From: JABMQB01 sp963677475
GTDB lineage: Bacteria > Bacteroidota > Bacteroidia > Bacteroidales > Prolixibacteraceae
DNA length: 64,000 nucleotides
Reading direction: 5' to 3'
Assembly (NCBI GenBank): GCA_963677475.2
Contig: CAXXQD010000021.1
Location: forward strand, 62,001-126,000
A program made the position numbers and the translations under genes. The notes under the pieces were generated by a model that saw nothing but the letters and a program-made list of their open reading frames with translations, did not search any database and had not been told where the DNA came from. This document shows, one piece after another, positions 1-9,544 of the stretch (the first letter of the stretch is position 1; each line of letters opens with the position of its first letter).

Positions 1-660
1 AGGAGCCTGTTTATTTATATATGTTTGTTCTGTTTTAAGTATATCGTTTGCCAATTCAGGGTTTTCGCTGATCCTTAAATCAAGATCTTCATCTGAATTT
101 ATATCGGTTACACGAGCTGCAGAGAAATCTCCAAATATATTCCGTTCCCTGAAAAAATAATGGTCGCCAAGCACAATCAACGAAGGATAACCAGATTTGA
201 CAATATCTTTCCAAATAAAACTTTTTGCAACTTTATGAGAATTCTTATTGAAAAAGACCAATACAGACAAGATTATGAAAACAAAACTTACAGAAAGGAT
301 AACCAAACTGTTTTTATAAAGCCGATCTTTAAATAATGCTATCTTATTGAACTTAAACGTTATCTCATATCCTCCCTTTGGCAAGCCAAACTTAACGGCA
401 TCGCTGTTCCCTTCAGTTTTGTAATACTCCGCCAACTTTTTCCGAAGGTTAAGAACATATACCCGGACGTTTTTATCTTCATTTGAACCGTTCTTGTTCC
501 CAAACATTTCTTCGGCAATCTGGTACTCCTTGGGTACTTCACCTTTTCGCGATTGGTTTACCAAATATTTTAACAACTCTTTATTGATCACCGATTTGGA
601 AAATGTATTGCTTTGGAGGACTTTTTTTAAGAAGGTATTTATATGTTGCCTTTCTGACAT
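1..660 (-). CDS. Membrane-anchored winged-helix regulator (C-terminus cut off)
   Basis: The first 220 residues are visible, and the gene runs off the left edge. Residues 1-85 form an OmpR/CadC-type winged helix, seen in the blocks NVRVYVLNLRKKLAEYY and GLPKGGYEI, which match the wHTH family common in Acidobacteria and Bacteroidota. One hydrophobic segment follows at about residues 99-117. The rest (from about 120) would lie in the periplasm and contains SGYPSLIVLGDHYFF. Established for such one-component regulators: the DNA-binding domain is cytoplasmic and the outer domain senses a signal. The gene is divergent from the oxidoreductase at 831, its most likely target by position (inference). 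The ligand is unknown. The start is the ATG at 658-660. Confidence 0.75.
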   Translation of the reverse strand, partial: MSERQHINTFLKKVLQSNTFSKSVINKELLKYLVNQSRKGEVPKEYQIAEEMFGNKNGSNEDKNVRVYVLNLRKKLAEYYKTEGNSDAVKFGLPKGGYEITFKFNKIALFKDRLYKNSLVILSVSFVFIILSVLVFFNKNSHKVAKSFIWKDIVKSGYPSLIVLGDHYFFRERNIFGDFSAARVTDINSDEDLDLRISENPELANDILKTEQTYINKQAP

Positions 661-830
661 TAAACGATTGATAATGAGTTTTGTTAAATGCAAACTTAAC
701 CCCTTTTTTACAATATATCAAGAAAAATTATTTGTACTCTGTTGAAAGTACTATAATTTCAAAAATCTTGACTAAAAAAACAACATTTAACAATAACTAA
801 AAACAAACATAAATCAATAACAAAATCGAC

Positions 831-2237
831 ATGTTAGGACGAAGAAAATTTTTAGCGACTGTTGGAACAATCGCAGCCGGAGCAGCAATTTCAAACCCAC
901 TTAGAGCAGCAATTTCTGCATCAGGGGAAAAATTAAAAGTAGTTTTGGTTGGAACCGGAGTTCGCGGTACCGGATTTTGGGGAAAAAGATTGCAAGACTC
1001 ATACAGCGATATTTTAGAGTTTGTAGCATTGGTTGACCATAACGAAAGCCGCCTAAAATACTCTGCCGATTTTGTCGGAGTTGGTAAAAATTGTGGTTTG
1101 TACACCACCTTCGAAGATATGGTTGCAAATCAAACACCCGATTTGGTTATGGTAACCACACCCGACGCAACACATCACACGTATATTATTAAAGCTTTAG
1201 AAGCCGGCATTGACGTGCTTACAGAAAAACCAATGACCACTGATGAAGATAAGGTGCAGGAAATACTGGATGCCGAAATAAAATACAAACGGAAAGTAAT
1301 TGTAACCTTTAATTACCGTTGGAGCCCTTACAATACAAAAATCAAAGAACTTTTAACCAATAAAACCATTGGGGATATTGTTTCGGTTGACTTCTCGTGG
1401 ATGTTAAATACCAGTCACGGAGCTTCTTATTTCAGGCGCTGGCATGGACAACGCGAATGGAGCGGTTCTCTATTGGTACATAAATCAACACACCATTTTG
1501 ACCTAATTAACTGGTGGCTTGATTCGGATCCCGAAGAAGTGTTTGCCTATGGCGATCTTGAATTTTATGGCAGGAACCCAGAGAAAAAGGGTGTTAATTG
1601 TAGAAATTGCAACGAAAAAGATACCTGCAAATTCTTTTGGGATATTACCAAAAGCAAAAGAGACTATGAACGCTATGTGAAACACGAGCATGTGGATGGG
1701 TATATACGAGACAATTGCCTTTTCCGCCCGGATATAAATATTTACGATAAAATGAATGTAAATATTAAATATGCCAACAATGTATATGTAAATTATATGC
1801 TAACCACCTATTCGCCATGGGAAGGATGGCGGGTTGCTTTTAATGGTACAAAAGGAAGGCTGGAAGCGTTTTTAGATGTTCCTTACTTGGATTCAAAAAA
1901 TATTTCGGAAGAAGAAATGCATGCAGCTGAAATGAACCAGGATGCCGGGAAAGATGTTGAAATGAAGCCGGTTATCTCGCATAAACTTTGGGAAAAAGAG
2001 CAGGAAATCATTCATGTTCCGTTTAGCAGGGGAGGCCATGGTGGTGGCGATGTCCGTTTGCACGATCAGATATTCCTGCACCCCGAAAAAGAAGATATTT
2101 ATAAACACATGGCCGGAACACGCGATGGTGCCATGTCATGCCTTGTGGGTATTGCTGCACGAAACAGTATTGAAACCGGGCAAGCAGTAAAAATAGGATC
2201 GTTAACACATTTACAACCAAGAGCAAAAAGACTATAA
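831..2237 (+). CDS. Gfo/Idh/MocA family oxidoreductase with Tat-type signal
   Basis: This 468-residue protein opens with GRRKFLATVG followed by an Ala-rich hydrophobic stretch, a plausible twin-arginine signal peptide. The mature part begins with a Rossmann NAD(P)-binding motif (VVLVGTGVRGTGF) and carries the family EKP motif (TEKPMTTDED, near residue 135). A Cys-rich segment, CRNCNEKDTC, lies near residue 260 and may bind metal or form disulfides. The family oxidises or rearranges sugars and inositols using bound NAD(P). Tat-exported members are frequent in Bacteroidota, and some have been shown to act as glycosidases (GH109), but the sequence here does not fix the substrate. It is a single gene with its own terminator and sits opposite the membrane-bound regulator. 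Confidence 0.85.
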   Translation: MLGRRKFLATVGTIAAGAAISNPLRAAISASGEKLKVVLVGTGVRGTGFWGKRLQDSYSDILEFVALVDHNESRLKYSADFVGVGKNCGLYTTFEDMVANQTPDLVMVTTPDATHHTYIIKALEAGIDVLTEKPMTTDEDKVQEILDAEIKYKRKVIVTFNYRWSPYNTKIKELLTNKTIGDIVSVDFSWMLNTSHGASYFRRWHGQREWSGSLLVHKSTHHFDLINWWLDSDPEEVFAYGDLEFYGRNPEKKGVNCRNCNEKDTCKFFWDITKSKRDYERYVKHEHVDGYIRDNCLFRPDINIYDKMNVNIKYANNVYVNYMLTTYSPWEGWRVAFNGTKGRLEAFLDVPYLDSKNISEEEMHAAEMNQDAGKDVEMKPVISHKLWEKEQEIIHVPFSRGGHGGGDVRLHDQIFLHPEKEDIYKHMAGTRDGAMSCLVGIAARNSIETGQAVKIGSLTHLQPRAKRL

Positions 2238-2297
2238 TTCGACCGGTTATCATAGTAACTTAAACCAACTAGAAGTATAGAAATTTCATACAGTTTG

Positions 2298-2333
2298 AGT
2301 GGTCATTAAAGCAATTTAATGGCCACTTTTTTT
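2298..2333 (+). terminator. Rho-independent terminator of the oxidoreductase gene
   Basis: A 13-bp inverted repeat (2298-2310 with 2315-2327, one G-U pair) around a GCAA tetraloop is followed by a run of T. It lies just before the stop of the convergent aspartoacylase-like gene. The T run is only on the plus strand. Confidence 0.85.
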
Positions 2334-2334
2334 G

Positions 2335-3294
2335 CTATACCGAAAGGATGCTTGTACTTACATGAAAAAGCGCATCCCCTTTGTGAACAAGCGGAGCTGT
2401 ATTTATTCCATAAATGTAACAATCAAAAGGTGCGGTAATTTTTTTCTCAAATTCGCCGTAAGGGTCTAATATTTTTCCAATAAGTGCCCTTTTGTGCACA
2501 AACGTCCCGTTTTTGATATAAAATTGAAACATACCCGAATGCGGGGCTCGTAACCATTTGCTATTATCAATAATTACAGGCTTTGCCTTTTTATTGATCC
2601 GTCCATCCCTGATTTTTAAATGCTTCATAATATTTAACGCCCCTTCAACCCCATAACGGATCACACTGGCATCCAGACTGTTCGATTTTCCGCCCTCAAA
2701 CAAAAGCATTGTTTTTCCCATTTTCGAAATGGTTGAGCGAATTGAGTTTTGAAGGTAATTGGAGTGCACAATAAAAGGAACACCAAACACTTTCGCCAAT
2801 TCCAATTCTTTTTCCTGGTCAATGACACATCGGATGTTCGGAAAATTTTCCCTGTGTTCGCCCCCGGTATGGAAATCGATGATATAATCTGCCAAAGGGG
2901 CGATTTCTTTTGTGAATTTATGGGCAAATTGGCTGGTCAACGAACCGGTTGGCGATCCCGGAAAAACGCGATTTAAGTCCCTCCCATCAGGGAATTCACG
3001 TGAAATGTTCAGATAACCAAAAACATTGAGGATTGGGATACAAATAACGGCACCACGGTTTGGGATATTATAATCATTTCGGATGATGTCACGAACAATG
3101 GCAACACCATTTGTTTCATCTCCATGCACCCCGCCCATAAGCAATAAAGTTGGTCCATCAAGCTCTGCCCTTTCAATAATTATGGGAATTGTAATGCTAC
3201 TGCGGGTATGCTGTTTCGCAACTTCTAATTCAATGGTAACGCTTTCCCCCCTTTGAATTTCCCTGCCAAGAATTGAAAACCGTTTAGTCGACAT
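2335..3294 (-). CDS. Succinylglutamate desuccinylase/aspartoacylase family protein
   Basis: The 319 residues belong to the AstE/AspA zinc hydrolase family, related to M14 carboxypeptidases. The zinc ligands appear in GGVHGDETNG (His57, Glu60) and DFHTGG (His142). Known members cleave N-acyl amino acids or amide bonds. The gene overlaps the end of rimK by 11 bp and ends a three-gene set with rimK and a RimB-like protease. An inferred role is therefore trimming or processing a peptide-like product, perhaps poly-glutamate, made by the ligase. The exact substrate cannot be read from the sequence. Confidence 0.85.
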   Translation of the reverse strand: MSTKRFSILGREIQRGESVTIELEVAKQHTRSSITIPIIIERAELDGPTLLLMGGVHGDETNGVAIVRDIIRNDYNIPNRGAVICIPILNVFGYLNISREFPDGRDLNRVFPGSPTGSLTSQFAHKFTKEIAPLADYIIDFHTGGEHRENFPNIRCVIDQEKELELAKVFGVPFIVHSNYLQNSIRSTISKMGKTMLLFEGGKSNSLDASVIRYGVEGALNIMKHLKIRDGRINKKAKPVIIDNSKWLRAPHSGMFQFYIKNGTFVHKRALIGKILDPYGEFEKKITAPFDCYIYGINTAPLVHKGDALFHVSTSILSV

Positions 3295-4159
3295 TTCTTT
3301 CTACGTATCTGATTATTTCCCGGGCTATGTCTTTGCCGGTAGCCGCTTCAATGCCTTCCAGCCCCGGTGAAGAATTCACCTCCAAAACCAAAGGCCCGTT
3401 TTCCGATTGAAGCATATCAACACCTGCAATGCCAAGCCCCATTGCACGTGCTGCCTTTAATGCCGTACGGTCTTCTTCATCGGTTAGTTCAATTATCGAT
3501 GCACTACCCCCACGGTGTAAATTAGAGCGGAATTCGCCAGGTTTTCCCTGCCGTTTCATGGCTCCAACCACAACTCCATCAACCACAAATGCGCGTATAT
3601 CGGTTCCTTTTGATTCTTTAATAAATTGCTGTGCAATCACACGGGCTTTTAATCCATTAAATGCCTCAATAACCGAAGATGCAGCATTTCGGGTTTCTGC
3701 CAAAACAACCCCCAAACCCTGGGTTCCTTCCAAAAGCTTAAGTATAAGCGGTGCACCACCAACAGAGTCAATTACATGGTTCACATCTTTAGCATAATTG
3801 GTAAAAACCGTTCTTGGCAAACCAACCCCTGCCCTCGACATTACTTGCAAGCTTCTGAGTTTGTCCCTTGAACGAACCAATGCCTGTGATTCAATAGCAG
3901 TGAAAACCTTCATCATTTCAAACTGCCGAACCACCGCTGTCCCATAAAACGTTACAGACGCTCCAATTCGGGGGATAACCGCATCAATATCATTCAAATA
4001 AATTCCGTTGTAATATATTCTTGGTTTCTTTTTTTCAATCTCAATAATACATTTTAAATGGTCAACAACAATTACTTCGTGACCTTTTGTTTCAGCTGCC
4101 TCTACCAGCCTTTTAGTTGAATACAATTTTGGGTTTCTCGACAATATTGCAATTTTCAT
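3284..4159 (-). CDS. rimK: RimK family ATP-grasp ligase (S6--L-glutamate ligase type)
   Basis: The protein has 291 residues, the normal RimK length. Its opening MKIAILSRNP, the segment ILKLLEGTQGLGVVLAET and the metal-binding C-terminal element VLEVNSSPGLEGIE are typical of RimK ATP-grasp enzymes, which add glutamate to the C-terminus of ribosomal protein S6 or make poly-alpha-glutamate. It lies 16 bp after the RimB-like gene and overlaps the aspartoacylase-like gene, so the three genes probably form one operon. In Pseudomonas, RimK works with RimA and RimB to tune ribosome modification. A similar function is inferred here. Confidence 0.93.
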   Translation of the reverse strand: MKIAILSRNPKLYSTKRLVEAAETKGHEVIVVDHLKCIIEIEKKKPRIYYNGIYLNDIDAVIPRIGASVTFYGTAVVRQFEMMKVFTAIESQALVRSRDKLRSLQVMSRAGVGLPRTVFTNYAKDVNHVIDSVGGAPLILKLLEGTQGLGVVLAETRNAASSVIEAFNGLKARVIAQQFIKESKGTDIRAFVVDGVVVGAMKRQGKPGEFRSNLHRGGSASIIELTDEEDRTALKAARAMGLGIAGVDMLQSENGPLVLEVNSSPGLEGIEAATGKDIAREIIRYVERNVD

Positions 4160-4175
4160 ATACTACTATTCTTTA

Positions 4176-4616
4176 TTATTTAATGATTTTATTTTTTTCT
4201 TTAAACGACAAATTCTTTTTAGATGTGTCAACCACAAAGCGTTTGTTCAATAGTTTTCTTCCAATTAAAATGGGGTATTTCATTTTGCTTCTTTCACTTA
4301 ACGACAGCTCAATTGGGAATTCCTCCCCAAAAAGTACAATGCATGTTTTTACAATAAACCTGTTCTCTGTTATCCCAAACGAATTCTTTATAATTTTCTT
4401 CTTGAAACGTTTTGTTTTGTACTCTTTATTCAGATACTGCGGATGCGATGGATCTAAAACCTGAAACACAATATGATTTTCACCGTTTTCCTCTATTTCA
4501 ACAATGTGGTGGCTATGAATAGAAGAAGTATAAGCTCCGGTATCCATTTTAATATTAATATTTGACAGCGACAATTCCGGAAAATCGGCTTTATCGACCC
4601 TACCTATAACTTTCAT
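4176..4616 (-). CDS. RimB-like (PF05618) retropepsin-fold protease
   Basis: The 146 residues match the family annotated as 'ATP-dependent zinc protease', usually next to rimK. The motif IKMDTGAYTSSIHSHHI carries the Asp-Thr-Gly-Ala signature of a retropepsin-like active site near residue 26. In Pseudomonas the homologue RimB cleaves glutamate tails added by RimK. It is the first gene of the rimB-rimK-aspartoacylase set. A weak promoter-like TATATTTC (complement of 4694-4701) lies upstream. The family name claims zinc and ATP dependence, but neither is visible in the motif. Confidence 0.82.
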   Translation of the reverse strand: MKVIGRVDKADFPELSLSNINIKMDTGAYTSSIHSHHIVEIEENGENHIVFQVLDPSHPQYLNKEYKTKRFKKKIIKNSFGITENRFIVKTCIVLFGEEFPIELSLSERSKMKYPILIGRKLLNKRFVVDTSKKNLSFKEKNKIIK

Positions 4617-4740
4617 CCGATCATTTTATTAATGCTTTTCCAATATCTGAAATAAAATGCAGTTTTCAGGCAATTTTACAATTTTGTTTGGCAGAAATAT
4701 ACATTCAACTTCCACGGTTCACCACTGAACATGGGTTTTA

Positions 4741-5586
4741 TCATGTTTTTTTAGTTTCATCGGACTTCAAGTGCAAATCCATTTGAGGGAATGGAATTGT
4801 AATGTTGTTTTCCTTAAGTTTTCGATGTATAATGCGACGAACATCGCTTTTTACTTTTCGGATCCGAAAAATATTTTCACTAAAAAACAGCAGTTCAAAA
4901 TCGAGTGAAGAGTTTCCAAAATTTACCAATCGGGCTTCAACTAATTTTTTATCTAGTATTTCAGGATGTTCCATTGCACTATCCTGCAATGTTTTAATTA
5001 CCAAATCAACATCGCTACCATAGGCAACACCAACTTCAATCCGAAACCGGGTCTTTTCCGACTGGTGGCTCCAATTGATAACCTTACTGGTAGTAATCAG
5101 CGAATTAGGAATAATTATGGAAATATCATCCCGGTTTAAACCCTTTGAGGTTCTCAATCCTATGCTCTGAATTTTCACCACATCTCCGTCAATTTCAAGC
5201 ACATCGTTAATCTTAATTGATCTCTCAGAAAGCAAGATTATCCCCGACACAATGTCGTTAAACGTTTGTTGCAAACCCATTCCAATACCCACAAGCAATG
5301 CGGCGGAACCTGCTACCAGTACGGTAACCTTTATTCCAATTGTTTCTAGCAAAAGGCTAATTGCAATAATCCATACAATGTATTTAATAATCTGAAACAA
5401 GGCATAGGTATTCCCATTTTCATGCTGCGAAGATTTGTTCCTCCGGAACAATGCTTTTTTTACAAACCATAAAAGTAGTTTCGTTGTAATAACAATGATT
5501 AACGCAACAATCAAGGTATAAACCGTAATTTTATGGTCTGTAATATCTATGAGTTCAAACTGTAATAATTTATTTAGTTCTTCCAT
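4741..5586 (-). CDS. Mechanosensitive ion channel family protein (MscS)
   Basis: The protein has 281 residues. About three hydrophobic helices are followed by the MscS pore-lining helix (GSAALLVGIGMGLQQTFNDIV, glycine/alanine-rich) and the beta domain (IDGDVVKIQSIGLRTSKG). MscS channels open when membrane tension rises and release solutes after osmotic downshock. It lies 21 bp after a second MscS gene, so the two are probably co-transcribed. The two proteins differ clearly in sequence, and a recent duplication is unlikely. Confidence 0.9.
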   Translation of the reverse strand: MEELNKLLQFELIDITDHKITVYTLIVALIIVITTKLLLWFVKKALFRRNKSSQHENGNTYALFQIIKYIVWIIAISLLLETIGIKVTVLVAGSAALLVGIGMGLQQTFNDIVSGIILLSERSIKINDVLEIDGDVVKIQSIGLRTSKGLNRDDISIIIPNSLITTSKVINWSHQSEKTRFRIEVGVAYGSDVDLVIKTLQDSAMEHPEILDKKLVEARLVNFGNSSLDFELLFFSENIFRIRKVKSDVRRIIHRKLKENNITIPFPQMDLHLKSDETKKT

Positions 5587-5607
5587 TTAATCATTTCTAT
5601 TTACTGC

Positions 5608-6528
5608 CTATAATTCACCTTGCTTTTTAAATTCGACCCTCGTTTTTGGTAAACTTTGGGGATAATTCTTTTGAATGAATTCAATCATTTTTTCCCTTAT
5701 ATAAACCCGTAAATCCCATGCTGTTGGCGAATTTTTTGCACTCACTAAAATTCTGATTTCAACGGTCGATTCTGTTGAATCCGTTACCTGCAATACATTT
5801 ACTTTTTGGTCCCACAAATCGCTTTCGCTCAATAATCTTGTGAGCTCGTCACGCAAAGGCTGAAACGGGATGGTATAGTCGGTATAAATAAATACTGTCC
5901 CAAGAATTTCGGCCGTTGTCCGGGTCCAATTCTGAAAAGGCTTTTCCAAAAAATAGGTCGAAGGTAAAACCAACCTTCTTTTATCCCAAATCCTTACAAC
6001 TACATAGGTTAGGTTGATTTCTTCAATCCATCCCCATTCATTCTCAACGACCACAGCATCGTCAATCCTAAATGGTTGGGTAATGGCAATCTGGATACCT
6101 GCAAGCAAAGCACCAACCACCTTTTGTGCCGATAAACCAATAATTATACCTGCAACACCTGCCGAAGCAAAAATCCCAATACCTATCTTCCTGATGCTTT
6201 CGAACGACAATAATATCATTCCTAATGCAAAAAGAATAATGACAAAAATAATTACCTTTTCGAGAATATTCACTTGGGTATAAACTTTTCGGGAGGTAAG
6301 ATTGTCTTCTTTGGAAATATCAAACTTGCTTAGGAATATCCGTTTTAATGTCCTCAAAACTTCAATAAGGCTCCACGAAACAAATATTATTACAACAATA
6401 TGTGCCTGCTCGTAAATTATCTTCATTATTCCGGAAATATCTTTATAAAAATGTTCCAGAATTGGCTTAATAAACAAACTAAGAATGGTCAGGATTATAC
6501 TGATAATTAATACGGTGTATTTTTTCAT
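5608..6528 (-). CDS. Mechanosensitive ion channel family protein (MscS)
   Basis: The protein has 306 residues with an N-terminal hydrophobic helix, two further transmembrane segments, and the MscS core: pore helix with AGVAGIIIGLSAQKVVGALL, then a beta domain beginning FRIDDAVVVENEWGWIEEI. The WGWIEEI variant is typical of the YbdG/MscM-like branch found in Bacteroidota. It is the first gene of a two-gene MscS operon on the minus strand. Tension-gated solute release is the family function, but the gating threshold cannot be predicted. Confidence 0.9.
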   Translation of the reverse strand: MKKYTVLIISIILTILSLFIKPILEHFYKDISGIMKIIYEQAHIVVIIFVSWSLIEVLRTLKRIFLSKFDISKEDNLTSRKVYTQVNILEKVIIFVIILFALGMILLSFESIRKIGIGIFASAGVAGIIIGLSAQKVVGALLAGIQIAITQPFRIDDAVVVENEWGWIEEINLTYVVVRIWDKRRLVLPSTYFLEKPFQNWTRTTAEILGTVFIYTDYTIPFQPLRDELTRLLSESDLWDQKVNVLQVTDSTESTVEIRILVSAKNSPTAWDLRVYIREKMIEFIQKNYPQSLPKTRVEFKKQGEL

Positions 6529-6593
6529 CTTCTCACATTTATAATAACAATCGTTCTTTTAACTATAAAGCAAATAAGCAGTAAATGTTTAAG

Positions 6594-9518
6594 CTAACTT
6601 TTATTTATCGCATTATATAAAACCTCGACAGGGTGAAAAGCCGCTTTCCCTGTTCCATCTTTGATGTGGTGCCTGCACGAGGTCCCGGGTGCAGAGATTA
6701 TTGTCATCTCATCAGCATTGTTTACTGCAGGAAATAATACCATTCCCCCAATTTTCATGGACAGGTCGTAATGTTCTTTTTCGTATCCAAACGATCCGGC
6801 CATGCCACAACACCCCGAAGGGATTTCTTTCACATGATAATTTTTAGGCAACGACAGCATTGTTTTAGTTGGTGCGGTTGAAGCAATCGCTTTTTGTTGG
6901 CAATGCCCATGCAAAAGAATATGTTTTTCTTCGGTTGTAAAATCATCTTCCGAGATATTCCCTTTTTCGATTTCCTGCACAAAAAACTCTTCGAAAAGCA
7001 AAGAATTTTCAGCGAGCTTATTTGCTTCTTCTCGCAAATCCTTGTCAACCAGTTCGGGATACTCATCGCGAAATGCCAATATTGCCGAAGGTTCGATGCC
7101 AATTAATGGGGTTTGTTTAGTAATGATATTTTTTAAAAGATTAACATTTCGAATGGCAATTTTCCGTGAAGTCCGCACCAATCCTTTGGATAAAAATGTC
7201 CTTCCGCTTTCAACGTGGGTCGGGATTTTAACCTCGTAACCCAGTTTTGTAAGAAGCAAAATCGCTTTTATCCCTATATCGCTTTCGTTGTAATTGGTAA
7301 ACTCATCGTTAAATAGAAACACTGTCCCTTTTGATGTTTCAGGCAACGGAACCCCTTTGCCCACCCATCTTTTTAAAGTGAGTTTCGATAATGGCGGGAC
7401 ACCCCTTTTTGAAGAGAACCCCAGCGCCTTTTTCACCAATGAAGTATCCATCATAAAATTGGATATCGGTCTGAAAACAACTGCCAGTTTGTTGAGACTT
7501 GGCAAATAAGCAATTATTCTGGAACGCAGCGGAATACCGTGAACATCGTAATAATGCTGCAAAAACTCGGCTTTAAGTTTAGCCATGTCTACATTTGATG
7601 GGCACTCACTTTTGCAGGCCTTGCATGAGATACAAAGACTTAGGATGTCGTATATTTCGTGATGGGCAAAGGCATTTTCTATTTTGTTGTTGTAAATAAA
7701 TTCCCTCAAAATATTTGCCCTTCCGCGTGTACTTTTATCCTCATCGCGCGAAGCCATAAAAGTCGGGCAAAGGGTTCCCCCCACTATTTCACTTTTTCGG
7801 CAATCGCCCGAGCCATTGCATTTTTCAATACTTCGGAAAAACCCACCTTGCTTTGAAAAGTCAAAAATAGTGTCAAATTCAGGTGTTTCCTTTCCCGGAA
7901 TTACGCGTAAGTTTTCCGTTATTGGCGGCGTATCGACTATTTTACCGGGATTAAAAATAGTTTCCGGGTCCCAGGTTTTCTTAACCTGTTTTATCAATTG
8001 ATAATTACGTTCGCCAAGCATAAAGGGAATAAATTTTCCACGCACCCTTCCATCGCCATGTTCGCCACTCATTGAGCCACGGTATTTTTTAACCAAGGCA
8101 GCAACTTCATCCATCAAGCGGTCAAATAGCTCGACATCGGCGGGATCTTTAAAATTTATTAAGGGCCTGAAGTGTATCTCACCAGTTGCAATGTGCGCAT
8201 AGTAAATACTTTCCAATCCCAACTTCTTAAGTACAACCTTTAAATCTGCCACATAATTTGGCAAATATTTAGGATGAACAGCGGTATCTTCAATTCCCGG
8301 AACACCTTTTCTATCGCCCGGAATGTTTGCCAGTAAACCAAGCCCTGCAGTACGCAACGCCCAAACCCTTTTGATGTTATCGGCACCCGTAACCAGAGGA
8401 AAGTGATAACCCAGCCCCGTCTTTCTGAAATCTTCTTCCAACTCTTCAGCCTTGGCATTTAGTTCTTTTTCTGTTTCAAACGAGAACTCGATCATTAGCA
8501 ATGCCCCGGGATCGCCCTGAATAAAAAACCGGTTTTTATTTTGTTCGATATTTTGTTTGGTGCATTGCATGATTGTATCGTCCATCAACTCAATGGCAGT
8601 GGGATTGTGTTTTAAAGCCACCAAATTGCCTAAAATTGCTTCTTCCAGGGTTTCAAAATGGGCACACACCAGACCTTTGTGTTTTGGCGGCAACGGAATC
8701 AGGTTTAACTTAATGCGGTGCGAAAAAGCCAGGGTTCCTTCCGACCCGGCCAAGAGTTTACAAAAATTAAAGGGCTCTCCCCCCTCTGTAAAAATTTCAG
8801 AATTCAATAACACATCAATGGCATAGCCCATATTGCGCCTGGTCAATTCTGGATCGGGGAACTTCTCCCTTATTTCTTTTTGGTTTATTGGGTCAGATAA
8901 GATTTCAAAGGTGTTTTTATAAATTGTTTGTTCCAATTTATTGGGATTGTTTTCTATTTTTTGCCGTAACTCCTTATGATTTAATTCCTTAAAAGTTACT
9001 TCCGAACCATCTGCCAAAATAGCCTCCACCTCTAAAATATGTTCACGAACGCTTCCATAGGCCAGCGAGTGTAACCCGCAAGAGTTGTTACCAAGCATCC
9101 CTCCAATAACACAGCGGTTAGCTGTTGAGGTTTCAGGTCCAAATTGCAAACCATGAGGGGCCAGGAACAGGTTTAACTCAGCCAAATTCACACCCGGTTC
9201 AACCACCACACACTTTTTTTCTTTGTTGAATTCCAAAACACGGTTCATATATTTCGAAATGTCAACCACAATACCGCTTCCAACCACCTGCCCGGCCAAA
9301 GAAGTCCCAGCACCCCTTGGAATTATGGAAGTCCTGTTTTCCCTGGCAAAGGCAATTATCTTTTTAATGTCCTCTTTGTTTTTAGGTTTCGTAACTGCCA
9401 ATGGCATTTCTTTGTATTGCGAAGCATCGGTAGAATATAGCACACGATGAACATTATCGGTGAATAAATCGCCGGATAGTTGGGATTTTAATTGGTCTAG
9501 TTGATCTTGAAGTATCAT
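6594..9518 (-). CDS. FAD-binding and Fe-S oxidoreductase, YdiJ-like 2-hydroxyacid dehydrogenase
   Basis: The protein has 974 residues from the ATG at 9516-9518. The N-terminal half is an FAD-binding oxidase of the GlcD/DLD type (IIPRGAGTSLAGQVVG; MSGEHGDGRVRG). A 4Fe-4S segment follows (CISCKACKSECPSNVDM), then a C-terminal CCG-type domain (GHCQQKA; GCCGMAGSFGYE). This order is that of YdiJ and related enzymes, which oxidise D-2-hydroxyglutarate or D-lactate. The substrate is not certain. The frame remains open to a TTG at 9537-9539, but that codon lies inside a perfect -7 box, so the ATG is preferred. Confidence 0.9.
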   Translation of the reverse strand: MILQDQLDQLKSQLSGDLFTDNVHRVLYSTDASQYKEMPLAVTKPKNKEDIKKIIAFARENRTSIIPRGAGTSLAGQVVGSGIVVDISKYMNRVLEFNKEKKCVVVEPGVNLAELNLFLAPHGLQFGPETSTANRCVIGGMLGNNSCGLHSLAYGSVREHILEVEAILADGSEVTFKELNHKELRQKIENNPNKLEQTIYKNTFEILSDPINQKEIREKFPDPELTRRNMGYAIDVLLNSEIFTEGGEPFNFCKLLAGSEGTLAFSHRIKLNLIPLPPKHKGLVCAHFETLEEAILGNLVALKHNPTAIELMDDTIMQCTKQNIEQNKNRFFIQGDPGALLMIEFSFETEKELNAKAEELEEDFRKTGLGYHFPLVTGADNIKRVWALRTAGLGLLANIPGDRKGVPGIEDTAVHPKYLPNYVADLKVVLKKLGLESIYYAHIATGEIHFRPLINFKDPADVELFDRLMDEVAALVKKYRGSMSGEHGDGRVRGKFIPFMLGERNYQLIKQVKKTWDPETIFNPGKIVDTPPITENLRVIPGKETPEFDTIFDFSKQGGFFRSIEKCNGSGDCRKSEIVGGTLCPTFMASRDEDKSTRGRANILREFIYNNKIENAFAHHEIYDILSLCISCKACKSECPSNVDMAKLKAEFLQHYYDVHGIPLRSRIIAYLPSLNKLAVVFRPISNFMMDTSLVKKALGFSSKRGVPPLSKLTLKRWVGKGVPLPETSKGTVFLFNDEFTNYNESDIGIKAILLLTKLGYEVKIPTHVESGRTFLSKGLVRTSRKIAIRNVNLLKNIITKQTPLIGIEPSAILAFRDEYPELVDKDLREEANKLAENSLLFEEFFVQEIEKGNISEDDFTTEEKHILLHGHCQQKAIASTAPTKTMLSLPKNYHVKEIPSGCCGMAGSFGYEKEHYDLSMKIGGMVLFPAVNNADEMTIISAPGTSCRHHIKDGTGKAAFHPVEVLYNAINKS

Positions 9519-9536
9519 GAATAGTTCGTTTGGATA

Positions 9537-9544
9537 CAAATATA
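9537..9544 (-). promoter_or_regulatory. Bacteroidota -7 promoter box (TATATTTG)
   Basis: This is a perfect match to TAnnTTTG on the minus strand, about 20 bp upstream of the ATG at 9518. It places the transcript start near 9530, which excludes the upstream TTG as a start. Confidence 0.65.
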
